Source of the DNA: Synergistota bacterium
GTDB taxonomy: Bacteria; Synergistota; Synergistia; Synergistales; Synergistaceae
Assembly (NCBI GenBank): GCA_023450745.1
Contig: JAEXGR010000015.1
Coordinates: 1-44,799, forward strand
DNA length: 44,799 bases
Direction of reading: 5' to 3'
Position 1 is the first letter of the stretch. Every line of letters begins with the position of its first letter. The position numbers and the translations under genes were made by a program. Positions 24,574 to 32,227 of the stretch are shown here, one piece after another. Under the pieces are notes generated by a model. It had not been told where the DNA came from. It saw only the letters and a program-made list of their open reading frames with translations, and did not search any database.

Positions 24574-25596
24574 TTACTTTCCGGTCTTCAGCGCGTTTAC
24601 GAGACTGTCCACAACGTCCGTGCCGACGTTTTTACTGATCTCGGCATAGACGGGCTGGGAAGCCTTGATAAGGGAGTCATAGAATTTATCGTCGAAGGTA
24701 AGGTTGATCATGCCGCCCTTGACGAGTTTCTCGCAGTTGTCCTTGTCGATTTTCGCGAGGTTGGGCGCGATGTCCTTCGTCGCCATCGCCACAGCCTTTC
24801 TTATCGCGTCCTGATAGGCGGGGTCAAGGCTTTCAAATTTCTTTTTGTTCATGAGGAACTGGTTCATGTAGAGGAGCTGGCGGACGTTGACGAGGAACTT
24901 CTGCACCTCATGGAAGTTTGAGCTGACGTTGGTATCATTGGCGTTTTCCTGCGCCTGGACGACTCCCTGCTGGAGGCTCATATAGAGCTCCGTGAAGGCA
25001 AGCGGGGTGGGGTTGGCGCCGAGGGCTTTCCAGAAGGCGAGGTGATAGGGGGAGTTCATCGTGCGTATTTTGATGCCCTTGAAGTCTCCGACGTTCGCTA
25101 TCTTTTTGTTGGAGGTCATGACGCGGTAGGTGGCGCCCTGCAGGTTGCCGAGGCAGATCATATTCTTGGCCGCGTATTTCTGGTTGATGAGTTTTGTGAA
25201 GCTTGAATTGTTGAGCGCTTTGTCTATCTGCGCCGCGCTGTACTTAGCAAAGACGAGGGGCAGGTCGTAGACCGCCACCGCGGGGACGATGGTCGTCGTC
25301 TGCCCCGGCTGGCAGGAGACGATGTCAATGTCGCCGGCAAGCATCTGCGTCTGGAGTTCGCTGTCAACGCCGAGCTGGCTGTTGCCGAAGTAGTCAATGG
25401 TAAGTTTTCCGCCGGTGATATCTTTGACGTGTTTGCAGAAGGCGATGCCCCAGAGGTCGCCCGCCGCTCCCAAGGCCGCGCCGTTGCCGTAGCGGAGCGT
25501 CACCGGCTTGAGGCTGTCATAGGGGCCCGCAAAGGCGGCACCGGAGACCAGGAGAGCCATAAGAACCGCGCATAAGAGTGATAGTGACTTTTTCAT
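24574..25596 (-). CDS. dctP: TRAP transporter substrate-binding protein (DctP family)
   Basis: A 340-residue periplasmic binding protein with a clear signal peptide (1-23, ending SGAAFA). Family marks are RYGNGAALGAAGDLWGI, the conserved arginine region KGIKIRTMNSPYHL that binds the substrate carboxylate, and the TELYMSLQQGVVQAQEN segment. It captures an organic acid in the periplasm and hands it to the DctQM membrane unit. AAGGAGG lies seven bases before the ATG. It is the last gene of an operon headed by the shikimate-dehydrogenase-like gene, whose promoter carries the shared operator, so a hydroaromatic acid such as quinate or shikimate is a reasonable but unproven substrate. Confidence 0.9.
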   Translation of the reverse strand: MKKSLSLLCAVLMALLVSGAAFAGPYDSLKPVTLRYGNGAALGAAGDLWGIAFCKHVKDITGGKLTIDYFGNSQLGVDSELQTQMLAGDIDIVSCQPGQTTTIVPAVAVYDLPLVFAKYSAAQIDKALNNSSFTKLINQKYAAKNMICLGNLQGATYRVMTSNKKIANVGDFKGIKIRTMNSPYHLAFWKALGANPTPLAFTELYMSLQQGVVQAQENANDTNVSSNFHEVQKFLVNVRQLLYMNQFLMNKKKFESLDPAYQDAIRKAVAMATKDIAPNLAKIDKDNCEKLVKGGMINLTFDDKFYDSLIKASQPVYAEISKNVGTDVVDSLVNALKTGK

Positions 25597-25640
25597 GATT
25601 GTTTCCTCCTTGATAAGTTTTTATAACAAACCCGCGCCGC

Positions 25641-26924
25641 TTAAATGAGCGCGAGGCTGAGCCAGGGAACGTAGGTGATTATAAAGAGCGAGATGCCGAA
25701 GGCGAGGATAAAGGGCATGGCGCTCTTGGCCACCGTCATCGGCGGGATGTCGGAGAGCGTTCCCGCCACGAAGAGGTCGAGGCCGAAGGGCGGCGTCGCC
25801 AGCCCGATGGAGAGGCAGCAGACCATGATCACACCGAAGTGGACGGGGTGGATGCCAAGCTGCTGGACGATGGGCAGAAGTATCGGCGCGAGGATGACTA
25901 TCGCGGGGCCAGTGTCCATCACCATTCCCATCAGCAAGAATACAATGACGATGATGAAGAGTACCGCCGTCGCCGAGTGGAAGGTGCCGAGGATGAACGC
26001 CGATACCAGCGCCGGGGCCTTGAGCAGCGTGAGCACCCGCCCGAAGGCGATGGCGAAGGCGAGGACGAAGCAGAGCGGCCCGTAGGTCTTTACCGCGTTT
26101 TTAAAAAAGGGAACCACTTGACGGTAGGAGATCGTCTTGTAAAGCCAGAGGGAGACGATAAGCGAATAGAAGACGGAGATGCAGGCCGCCTCCGTCGGCG
26201 TCACAATACCTCCGTAGATGCCGCCGAGGACGATGATCGGCGACATGAGCGCGGGCAGGCTGCTGAAGAGGAGCTTGCAGAAGCTCTGCGAACGGAGCTC
26301 GCGGAGCTTCGCGTTTATCTTCTCTTTGTCCTCGCCGTTTTTCGCGCAGTAGAAGACGGCGTAGGCCATAAGGCAGACTCCGATGAATATTCCGGGAAGG
26401 ACTCCGCCGAGGAAGAGGGCGCTGGTCGACACCCCCGTCGCCAGCGAGTAGAGGACGAAGGGAATCGACGGCGGGATTATTACCCCGAGGCCGCCCGCGG
26501 TCGCCACCATCCCCGAGGAGAAGCGCTTGTCATAGCCCAGCTCCGTTAGGAAGGGGATCGCCATCGCGCCTACCGCCGCCGTCGTCGCCGGGCCGGAGCC
26601 CGATATCGCGCCGTAGAAGAGGCAGGTGATGATGACCGCGCATGGCAGCCCACCCGTGAGTCCGCCGACAAAATAAGCGAAGACGTTGAAGAGTTTGCGC
26701 GAGATGCCGCCCTCAGCCATGATGACGCCGGCCAAGATGAACAGCGGGACGGCGATGATCGGCGTCGAGTCCGCGCCGGAGAAGGTGTTGGTGATGAGCT
26801 GGTTGACAGAGCTTCCGCCCCCGCCCATCAATATCGGCATGACGGTGCTCAGCACCATGCTCATACCTATCGGAAGACCGAGAATGAGCGCGACCGCGAA
26901 GACCGCGAATATTATGGCAGCCAT
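25641..26924 (-). CDS. dctM: TRAP transporter large permease (DctM family)
   Basis: A 427-residue membrane protein with about 12 to 13 segments, the catalytic ion-coupled subunit of the TRAP transporter. Family marks include LGLPIGMSMVLS near the start, PLFILAGVIMAEGGISRKL, GSGPATTAAVGAMAIPFL and MVMDTGPAIVILAPILLPI. The ATG overlaps the dctQ stop as TAATG, with AAGGGGG upstream, so the two are translationally coupled. It imports the solute delivered by DctP using the sodium gradient. Confidence 0.92.
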   Translation of the reverse strand: MAAIIFAVFAVALILGLPIGMSMVLSTVMPILMGGGGSSVNQLITNTFSGADSTPIIAVPLFILAGVIMAEGGISRKLFNVFAYFVGGLTGGLPCAVIITCLFYGAISGSGPATTAAVGAMAIPFLTELGYDKRFSSGMVATAGGLGVIIPPSIPFVLYSLATGVSTSALFLGGVLPGIFIGVCLMAYAVFYCAKNGEDKEKINAKLRELRSQSFCKLLFSSLPALMSPIIVLGGIYGGIVTPTEAACISVFYSLIVSLWLYKTISYRQVVPFFKNAVKTYGPLCFVLAFAIAFGRVLTLLKAPALVSAFILGTFHSATAVLFIIVIVFLLMGMVMDTGPAIVILAPILLPIVQQLGIHPVHFGVIMVCCLSIGLATPPFGLDLFVAGTLSDIPPMTVAKSAMPFILAFGISLFIITYVPWLSLALI

Positions 26925-27478
26925 TATTCTTTTCCCCCTTCAAGAAGCTCGACTTCCGCCTTGGCGTCCTTTATCGTCACCTCAAGCGTGGATTCTTCCT
27001 TTTTGTTGAAATTGCGGATGGTGGAGACAAGCGCCTGCAAGGTGCGTATCGCTGCGAGGCCGTAGCCGGCCGTCGTGCAGAGGTACATTATCCACATCGG
27101 CAGCTGCATCGCAGAAGAAATTTCTCCCGTGATATATCTTATGTTATGGACGACCTGAATCGAGTGCTGGAAAAACCAGGCGAAAAGCCAGAGCATGACG
27201 AGGCTGCATATTATTTTGACCGACTTGTTGAGCCAGAGCGGGAGCATGTCCATCACGATGCCGACGCGGAGCATACTGCCGCACTTTACCGTATAGCCGA
27301 TGGAGAGGAAAACCGTCCAGATGTAGCAGTAGCGGCAAAACTCCTCCGCCCAGCTCAGCGAGCTGTTGAAGATATAGCGCGCGAATATCTGTACGAGCAT
27401 TGTCACCGCGATGAGAACGAGCAGTATAACGAGAAAGAATTCCTCAAGATGATCGTCCAGCCATTTGACTATTTTCAT
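26924..27478 (-). CDS. dctQ: TRAP transporter small permease (DctQ family)
   Basis: A 184-residue protein with four predicted membrane segments; LVILLVLIAVTMLVQIFARYIFNSSLSWAEE is shown here only by its core VQIFARYIFN..SWAEE, the DctQ signature, followed by YIWTVFLSIGYTVK. It is the small membrane subunit that docks with DctM. The ATG at 27478 overlaps the stop of the aroE-like gene (TAATG) and has GGAGGCGG upstream; the 32-residue extension in the same frame lies wholly inside the previous gene and is rejected. Confidence 0.88.
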   Translation of the reverse strand: MKIVKWLDDHLEEFFLVILLVLIAVTMLVQIFARYIFNSSLSWAEEFCRYCYIWTVFLSIGYTVKCGSMLRVGIVMDMLPLWLNKSVKIICSLVMLWLFAWFFQHSIQVVHNIRYITGEISSAMQLPMWIMYLCTTAGYGLAAIRTLQALVSTIRNFNKKEESTLEVTIKDAKAEVELLEGGKE

Positions 27479-28374
27479 TATTTCTCCGCCTCCATTTCTT
27501 TTTTGTGGTGTTCGGCAAGTATCACGCGCACTTCGGCCTTCATCAGTGCAACGGGCGCGTCCTTGCCGCTCCAAAGCTTGATCTGCGCCGCCCCCTGATA
27601 GACGGACATGCCAAGCCCGCTCAAAGTGCGGCAGCCCACCTCCTCCGCTTCGCGCAGAAAACGCGTCTTCTCCGGGTTATAGGTGGCGTCAAAGCAGAGC
27701 TGGCGGCTATTAAGCGCCTCCTTAGGCAGCGGCGTGGCGTCGGTTTTGGGGATCATACCAATACCGGTGTTGTTCATCACCACGTCGGCCTCGGCAGCCT
27801 TTGCGTAAAGGGCCGCGGTATCGTCGAAATCGACGAATTCCGCGACGGGGGCGAACTTCTCGTTGATGTCATTTACAAGCGAGCGGGCGCTCTCGGCAAT
27901 CTTATCGGCGACAAATATTTTCTTCGCGCCATAGTAGGCCAAAGCGCTGCAGATGGCGCGCCCGACGCCGCCCGCCCCTAAGGAGATGAAGGAAGAGGCA
28001 GTAAGAGCCACATCCGTTTCCTCTTCAAGCGAAAGGATGAAGCCGATGCCGTCCGTGTTGTAGCCCTTGAGCCTGCCGTCCGGCAGCTTTACCACCGTAT
28101 TGCACGTACCCATCTTTTCGCAGAGGCCGTCAAGCTCGTCAAGATATTGCAGCACCTTGACCTTATTGGGCTTGGTCACCGCGCATCCCGCGAAGTTCAT
28201 ATACCTGACGGCGTTAAGGACGTCAGGCAGATGGTCGTTCTCAACCTCGCTGTAGAAATAAAGCATATTGAGTCCCATCGCCCCGTAGGCCGCATTTTGC
28301 ATCCGCGCCGCAAAGCTGAAGCCAAGCGGCTTGCCAAATAAAGCTATCATTCTGGTTCCAATATCGATGTTCAA
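27478..28374 (-). CDS. Shikimate/quinate dehydrogenase-like protein
   Basis: A 298-residue AroE-family oxidoreductase. Catalytic K71 (VTKPNK), N92 (TCNT) and D108 (YNTDG) are present and LGAGGVGRAI marks the NAD(P) fold. The substrate-carboxylate motif, SxS in AroE (HSKSP), reads FSFAA here: S20 is kept but the second serine is alanine (A22), so the substrate probably differs from shikimate, as in YdiB/QuiA-like or further homologues. It heads a TRAP operon, unlike a biosynthetic aroE. The TTG at 28374 is chosen because GGAGG stands eight bases upstream; the ATG at 28398 would put that site inside the gene. Transcribed from the operator-controlled promoter at 28539-28567. Confidence 0.82.
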   Translation of the reverse strand: MNIDIGTRMIALFGKPLGFSFAARMQNAAYGAMGLNMLYFYSEVENDHLPDVLNAVRYMNFAGCAVTKPNKVKVLQYLDELDGLCEKMGTCNTVVKLPDGRLKGYNTDGIGFILSLEEETDVALTASSFISLGAGGVGRAICSALAYYGAKKIFVADKIAESARSLVNDINEKFAPVAEFVDFDDTAALYAKAAEADVVMNNTGIGMIPKTDATPLPKEALNSRQLCFDATYNPEKTRFLREAEEVGCRTLSGLGMSVYQGAAQIKLWSGKDAPVALMKAEVRVILAEHHKKEMEAEK

Positions 28375-28495
28375 AGAAGATTCCTCCAATGGAAACATGC
28401 GTTTCCCTGCTTATCCGCCGGCCAGGGGTCCTTCCCTTGCTCAGTCTTTATTGCCATTTCCGCCCTTTGCGATAATCATAGTTTTGTCTATATAA

Positions 28496-28567
28496 TTTCG
28501 TTCTGCGGAATATGTATCTATTTACTGGAACTAACAATACAATAGCCGTTTAGCTTTCAGTTGTCAA
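28496..28567 (-). promoter_or_regulatory. Promoter and operator of the aroE-like/TRAP operon
   Basis: Minus strand: TTGACA (28567-28562), 17-bp spacer, TATTGT (28544-28539). Eight bases further is TTCC (28530-28527), and 20 bp on from it TTCCGCAGAACGAAA (28510-28496). The layout, including all spacings, is the same as at the aldehyde dehydrogenase and aroD promoters, so one repressor binding over the start site probably controls them together. Confidence 0.75.
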
Positions 28568-28725
28568 GATACCATTTTTAAAAAAATATTCTATTAAATA
28601 TAGAAATATATTTTTTTGCTAATGATATAAAATTATTTCAACCAGATAAAAGAGATAAAAATAAACGCAAGAAGTGAATTTATCGTATTTTTGACACAAA
28701 TACTGCTAAAATGCCTTATTTTACG
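28568..28725. other. AT-rich spacer upstream of the aroE-like promoter
   Basis: About 160 bp of very AT-rich DNA with A- and T-tracts, no gene. TTCTAT-N5-ATAGAA at 28590-28606 is a dyad in the position where two sister promoters carry a second operator copy, but its sequence is divergent. Confidence 0.35.
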
Positions 28726-28760
28726 CGCAAAGGCCGGAGCGCGACGCTCCGGCCTTTGCG
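28726..28760 (-). terminator. Perfect 16-bp hairpin after the lyase gene
   Basis: A perfect 16-bp stem (28726-28741 with 28745-28760) and a three-base loop stand 32 bp beyond the stop of the lyase gene. The arms begin CGCAAAGGCCGGAGCG. The following TAAAATAAGG is only weakly U-rich, but stem strength and place fit a terminator. Confidence 0.7.
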
Positions 28761-28792
28761 TAATTTGTTCTGCCGCCGTAATTTCCGGCCTC

Positions 28793-29653
28793 TCATTCCC
28801 CGCGCAGATACTCGCCCTCCCACTCCTTGAACTTGTCTCCGCCGACGAGCTTCACATAATCTGCGAAGGAGATCATATCGCATTCGGGGTTGTCCTCGCG
28901 GCCATACTTTTTCAGCGCGCGCAGCGCCTTGAGCGAGGCCTGCACCCCGGCAAAGAGCGAGGTCATGGGGTAGGTGACAATCTTGTAGCCCATGCCCAGT
29001 ATATCCTGAGCGCTGAGGCCGCGTGTCGCCTCCTGCCCGGGGATGACGCCAAAATGCAGCGGCGCGTCTACCCTTTTTGGCAGCTCCTCAAGCTCCCAAC
29101 GGCTCTTAGGGAATATCTTTATCATGTCCGCGCCAGCCTCCATGTAGGCCGCGGCGCGTTCGAGCGCGTCGTCGAACTTCACGTCTGTGCGGGCGATAAT
29201 TGTAAAATCCTTATCGCAGCGCGCCATGACTGCGGCTTTTATCTTGCCAATCATCTCTTCGCATGAAATCACGCGCGGTTCACGGATAAAGGGGCAGTTG
29301 GGCGGCAACACCTGGTCCTCTATGAAGAGCCCGGCCATTCCCGCTTTCTCAAAGTCGCGCACGGAACGAATGACGTTGATAGCGTTGCCATAGCCGCCCT
29401 CCGCGTCGGCGAGCAGGGGGATGTTAACCGCGTCCGCCATCTTGCCGCAGGCCTCCACCATCTCGTTGAAGGCGAGCATGCCATTGTCGGGGCAGCCAAG
29501 TATCGTGCCGTGCATGCCGTAGCCGGTCGTCCCCGCAAGCTTGAAGCCCGCCGCCTCTATCATCTTCGCCGAAAGCGCGTCGTAGGCGCACGGCGCAATA
29601 AGCGGTTCATTCCCGGCCAACAGCTCCCTGAATCTTTTTCTCATAAATTTCAT
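28793..29653 (-). CDS. Isocitrate lyase/PEP mutase-superfamily lyase
   Basis: A 286-residue TIM-barrel protein of the isocitrate lyase/PEP mutase superfamily (methylisocitrate lyase, 2,3-dimethylmalate lyase, oxaloacetate hydrolase, PEP mutase). Metal-site regions are visible as LLADAEGGYG (80-89, D83) and FIEDQV (110-115, E112). The catalytic loop that in C-C lyases reads KKCGH is here PPNCPF (117-122): the cysteine stays but the lysines and histidine are missing, so the exact reaction is uncertain. Its own promoter carries the shared operator, linking it to the aroE-like, aroD and ThDP genes. A role in splitting a 2-hydroxydicarboxylate made by ring opening is possible but inferred. Confidence 0.8.
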   Translation of the reverse strand: MKFMRKRFRELLAGNEPLIAPCAYDALSAKMIEAAGFKLAGTTGYGMHGTILGCPDNGMLAFNEMVEACGKMADAVNIPLLADAEGGYGNAINVIRSVRDFEKAGMAGLFIEDQVLPPNCPFIREPRVISCEEMIGKIKAAVMARCDKDFTIIARTDVKFDDALERAAAYMEAGADMIKIFPKSRWELEELPKRVDAPLHFGVIPGQEATRGLSAQDILGMGYKIVTYPMTSLFAGVQASLKALRALKKYGREDNPECDMISFADYVKLVGGDKFKEWEGEYLRGE

Positions 29654-29674
29654 TTTAAGTCACGCCCCTTAGTT

Positions 29675-29745
29675 TTCCGTTATATGGAAACTAAAACCAA
29701 AATACAGAATTACTAAAGATTACACCCCTTTAATTGCAATGTCAA
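29675..29745 (-). promoter_or_regulatory. Promoter and operator of the lyase gene
   Basis: Minus strand: TTGACA (29745-29740), 17-bp spacer, TAATCT (29722-29717), then TTCT (29709-29706) and, 20 bp on, TTCCATATAACGGAA (29689-29675). The -35 box starts only seven bases after the stop codon of the GntR gene, so the lyase gene has its own promoter although both are on the same strand. Confidence 0.72.
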
Positions 29746-29752
29746 GATACGC

Positions 29753-30409
29753 TTAAAGACACGCTCTCTGCTCGTCCCTCTTCCTCTTGAACATATCGAC
29801 GATGATCGAGAAGTGTCCGCCGATACAGGAGAGCGCCTTTTCACGGTCCGTATCCCACAAAGCGTCTATCAGCTCTTTGTGCTCGCACAATATCTGGTCG
29901 GGGTCGCGGCGCGGATAAATTTTATGCATCACGAGACGTGTCATATCCTCGCTTATCTTCTGCCAAAGGGCGTCGAGGTTCTGCAGGCCCATGAACTGAA
30001 CTATTGTCGTGTGAAACTTCATATCGCTTTTCATGAAATCGATAGGGGAATTTTTTGCCGCCTCCATTTCCTGAAAAACTACGGCAAGCTGCCCTGCTAA
30101 AAGCTGCTGCATACCGTCGTCTATCGCCTTTTTAATCGCGAAGGGCTCCACCATTTCACGAAGCGTGAAGAGATCAAGAATCTTTTCTATGGTTATCTGG
30201 GAGACGATGGCCCGCCTGCGCTCCTCCCAATCAACCCAGCCTTCCTGCGCGAGGCGCTTGATCGCCTCCCGCACCGGAGTCCTGCTGATGCCGGCCTCCT
30301 TCGCAATCTCACGCTCCATCAGGAGGCTGCCGGGCATATAATCGCCGTTGATGATCTTGTTCTTTATGCTTTCATAAAGCGCACTGGATAAATTTTGCTC
30401 CTTTTTCAT
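29753..30409 (-). CDS. GntR-family (FCD-type) transcriptional regulator
   Basis: A 218-residue regulator with an N-terminal winged helix (about 5-72; PGSLLMEREIAKEAGISRTPVREAIKRLAQEG is represented by EREIAKEAGISRTPVREAIK) and a C-terminal FCD domain containing FTLREMVEPFAIKKA and the helical segment with DMKFHTTIVQF. FCD domains bind small carboxylates, often through a metal. The start at 30409 has GAGGG seven bases upstream; the ORF extends 27 codons further without a ribosome site. It lies between two operator-bearing gene sets and is the prime candidate for the protein that binds the TTCCGyAkAAyGrAA operator. Its own leader lacks an obvious copy. Confidence 0.87.
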   Translation of the reverse strand: MKKEQNLSSALYESIKNKIINGDYMPGSLLMEREIAKEAGISRTPVREAIKRLAQEGWVDWEERRRAIVSQITIEKILDLFTLREMVEPFAIKKAIDDGMQQLLAGQLAVVFQEMEAAKNSPIDFMKSDMKFHTTIVQFMGLQNLDALWQKISEDMTRLVMHKIYPRRDPDQILCEHKELIDALWDTDREKALSCIGGHFSIIVDMFKRKRDEQRACL

Positions 30410-31240
30410 AAAAACACCCTCACGAAAATAAAATTGGCAAACGATATACAACTGCGTAAACGCTATACTTATTTCAAACAAATAAACCAAACATCAAATA
30501 TAATACCATATTTTAGCGGTCGGTGAAGTGCGAAAAGGCTGGCAACAGCGTAAAAGATACGATGTCGCGATAGCGTCTCGCCGCTCTATAAAGCATTGGC
30601 TGCTCCCTATCTGCGGTAAATTTCCGCCAAAGTCGTAATAAACGCTTCTTCGCTTAAATATCCTACTGCGAGAAAATTGATATTTTCGTATAACCTTGTT
30701 GCATCATATTTTTTCATTTCATATATAATCGAGTCAGAGATCGAACCACACAAGCCATTTCATAAAAAATTATCAGCTGCTGACGGACCTTACTCCGTTA
30801 GCGTACCGCAAAAAGGCCTCCGCCTCTGAGACGTAATAATCCTGTGGCAAGGAAAACTCGCGGTAATGCTAAGATGGCAACATGGCGACGCGCGTTTCCA
30901 AAAACGTATGGCAGCTTGAGAGGCGCGTTTGACAGGCCGTTTAGCCGATGATAGGATTTTAAAAAGCGTTGGGTGCCGGGGCGGAGTGACAAAAGACGGC
31001 ACGGGCCCCGCGTCCGGCGTATCTTACGCCGCCAGCGGCGCGGAGCCTGAACCCAAAAGAAAAAACCTCTGCTCCATCGCCGGATAAGGAGTCCCCGTTA
31101 AAGCTGTCCAATCTCAACTGAATAAACCTGTTTCCGTGCTCGCGCGAGTAAAAGAACTTTCCGTGTTCCATAAAAAGCGGGCGCAGTTCAGAGCCGATGC
31201 CAAAGCCGGCGCAGGGTGGCATCGACCTGTTTACGTGAAT
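30410..31240. other. Long region without a clear gene
   Basis: About 830 bp. It contains the GntR promoter area (30410-30520), the possible small gene at 30607-30717, and from about 30790 a GC-richer stretch with open frames on both strands that do not look like any family I know. Frames at 30790-31002 and 30959-31222 (minus) are rich in Arg, Pro and Ser without a ribosome site. Together with the broken gene that follows, this reads as decayed or foreign DNA. Confidence 0.45.
30607..30717 (-). CDS. Possible small protein or gene remnant (36 residues)
   Basis: The frame starts MKKYDATRLYENINFLAVGY and ends in AEIYRR. Composition and amphipathic spacing look protein-like, unlike the surrounding frames. 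No strong ribosome site is seen before the ATG, and the frame continues upstream for about 15 codons without a start, so it could be the C-terminal end of a lost larger gene. I do not recognise the family. Confidence 0.3.
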   Translation of the reverse strand: MKKYDATRLYENINFLAVGYLSEEAFITTLAEIYRR

Positions 31241-31976
31241 TTACTCATCCTCGTTATCTTTGTTTTCAGCTGCGCCTTCGATCAGCCCTGTCAGCACAGA
31301 ACTGAGCTGCGCGGCATTTTGGGCCGTGATAACGGGTTTGCCCGTTCTTTCTTCAAGCTTTCTGCGCGTGTCTCCGGCAATTTCGCCGCCGCTTCTGGCA
31401 ACGGCGCGATTTTCATTGAAAGTAGACGGTTTCTCAACTTTAGAAATCTCTGTTGTGCTGACTTCCGCGAACATATTAAGGACAATCTCTGCGGTGCTCA
31501 TATTATCCCGCAGATTTTCCTTTCTGAGCCCCTTCAAATTTTTGTACTGCTTTGTCGTCATGCCAGCCCATGCTTTAGTCAGCTCATCAGTCAATATCGC
31601 ATACTCGACGCCCTTTTTTACCCCTCTGTCCTGCCATTCGTCTGTAAGCTCCTTGCGCACCTGAATAGCCCTTCCTGAGATATGTCTCAAGCGCTCTGTC
31701 TATCGTGAGCTCAGGGTCGATTGTCTCTTCAATACGCTCCCTGCCCAACTGAGCGAGCCAAACTTTGAGCGGTTCCGCCTTTGGCGATGGAATTGACTGG
31801 ATAAGCCTTAGCGCCTGTTCGACCGTAGCGACGTCGGTGCTGTATTTTTTGCCGTCCTTGGGGGATACCAATTTCAGTTGGTGACAATTTGTAACCAACT
31901 CATTTCCCTCTTTCAGCAAGCGGTTTTTCAAGACCTTCCAAAGGCACTGGTTCGATCTCATTACGACAGAACGCAT
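31241..31976 (-). pseudogene. BRO-type phage antirepressor/DNA-damage-inducible-D-like gene, frameshifted and truncated
   Basis: Two overlapping frames form one protein of the BRO-N antirepressor family common in prophages and anaerobe genomes. The upstream part (from about 31946 to 31665) carries KEGNELVTNCHQLKL, GKKYSTDVA and RLIQSIPSPKAEPLKVWLAQ, the BRO-N core; the downstream part (31690-31241) carries IQVRKELTDEW, YAILTDEL and NLKGLRKENLRDNMSTAEI, the usual second half. They are joined near 31665-31675 after LRKGYS, where about ten residues expected in the family are missing and the frame changes. The first forty or so residues of the BRO-N domain are also absent. So the gene is broken twice and is probably a prophage or island remnant. 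No other phage genes are seen. Confidence 0.72.
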
Positions 31977-31989
31977 GGAGCCATAGATA

Positions 31990-32142
31990 ATGCAGGAATG
32001 CAGGAAAAAACCGCATCTTGTATTTTCGCTTTACGGCTATTTGGGAAACAAGGTCTACCACGCCGAACTTGCCGGGCTCATTGAAAAAGCGCTCGCCGAC
32101 CACGCGGCGCGCGCGGCTCCAAGAAAAGAATACGCCGGATAA
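31990..32142 (+). CDS. Possible small ORF or remnant (50 residues)
   Basis: A plus-strand frame starting MQECRKKPHLVFSLYGYLGN with a helical, Ala/Leu/Glu-rich second half and ending KEYAG. It has a GGAATG-type weak upstream context and no clear ribosome site. It reads more like protein than its competitors on either strand, but I do not recognise it; it may be the tail of a gene lost from this decayed region. Confidence 0.25.
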   Translation: MQECRKKPHLVFSLYGYLGNKVYHAELAGLIEKALADHAARAAPRKEYAG

Positions 32143-32227
32143 AGAACGCCGGCCTTCTGTCAGTAAATATCAAAATAAAACTTAAAATTTTCCAAATATC
32201 TTCTCGCCCGCTTCTTTCAGCCGCAGC

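Noticed and set aside
30959..31222. Minus-strand 87-codon frame near the broken BRO gene
   Set aside because: No ribosome site and no recognisable family; the GC-rich part gives open frames on several strands at once.
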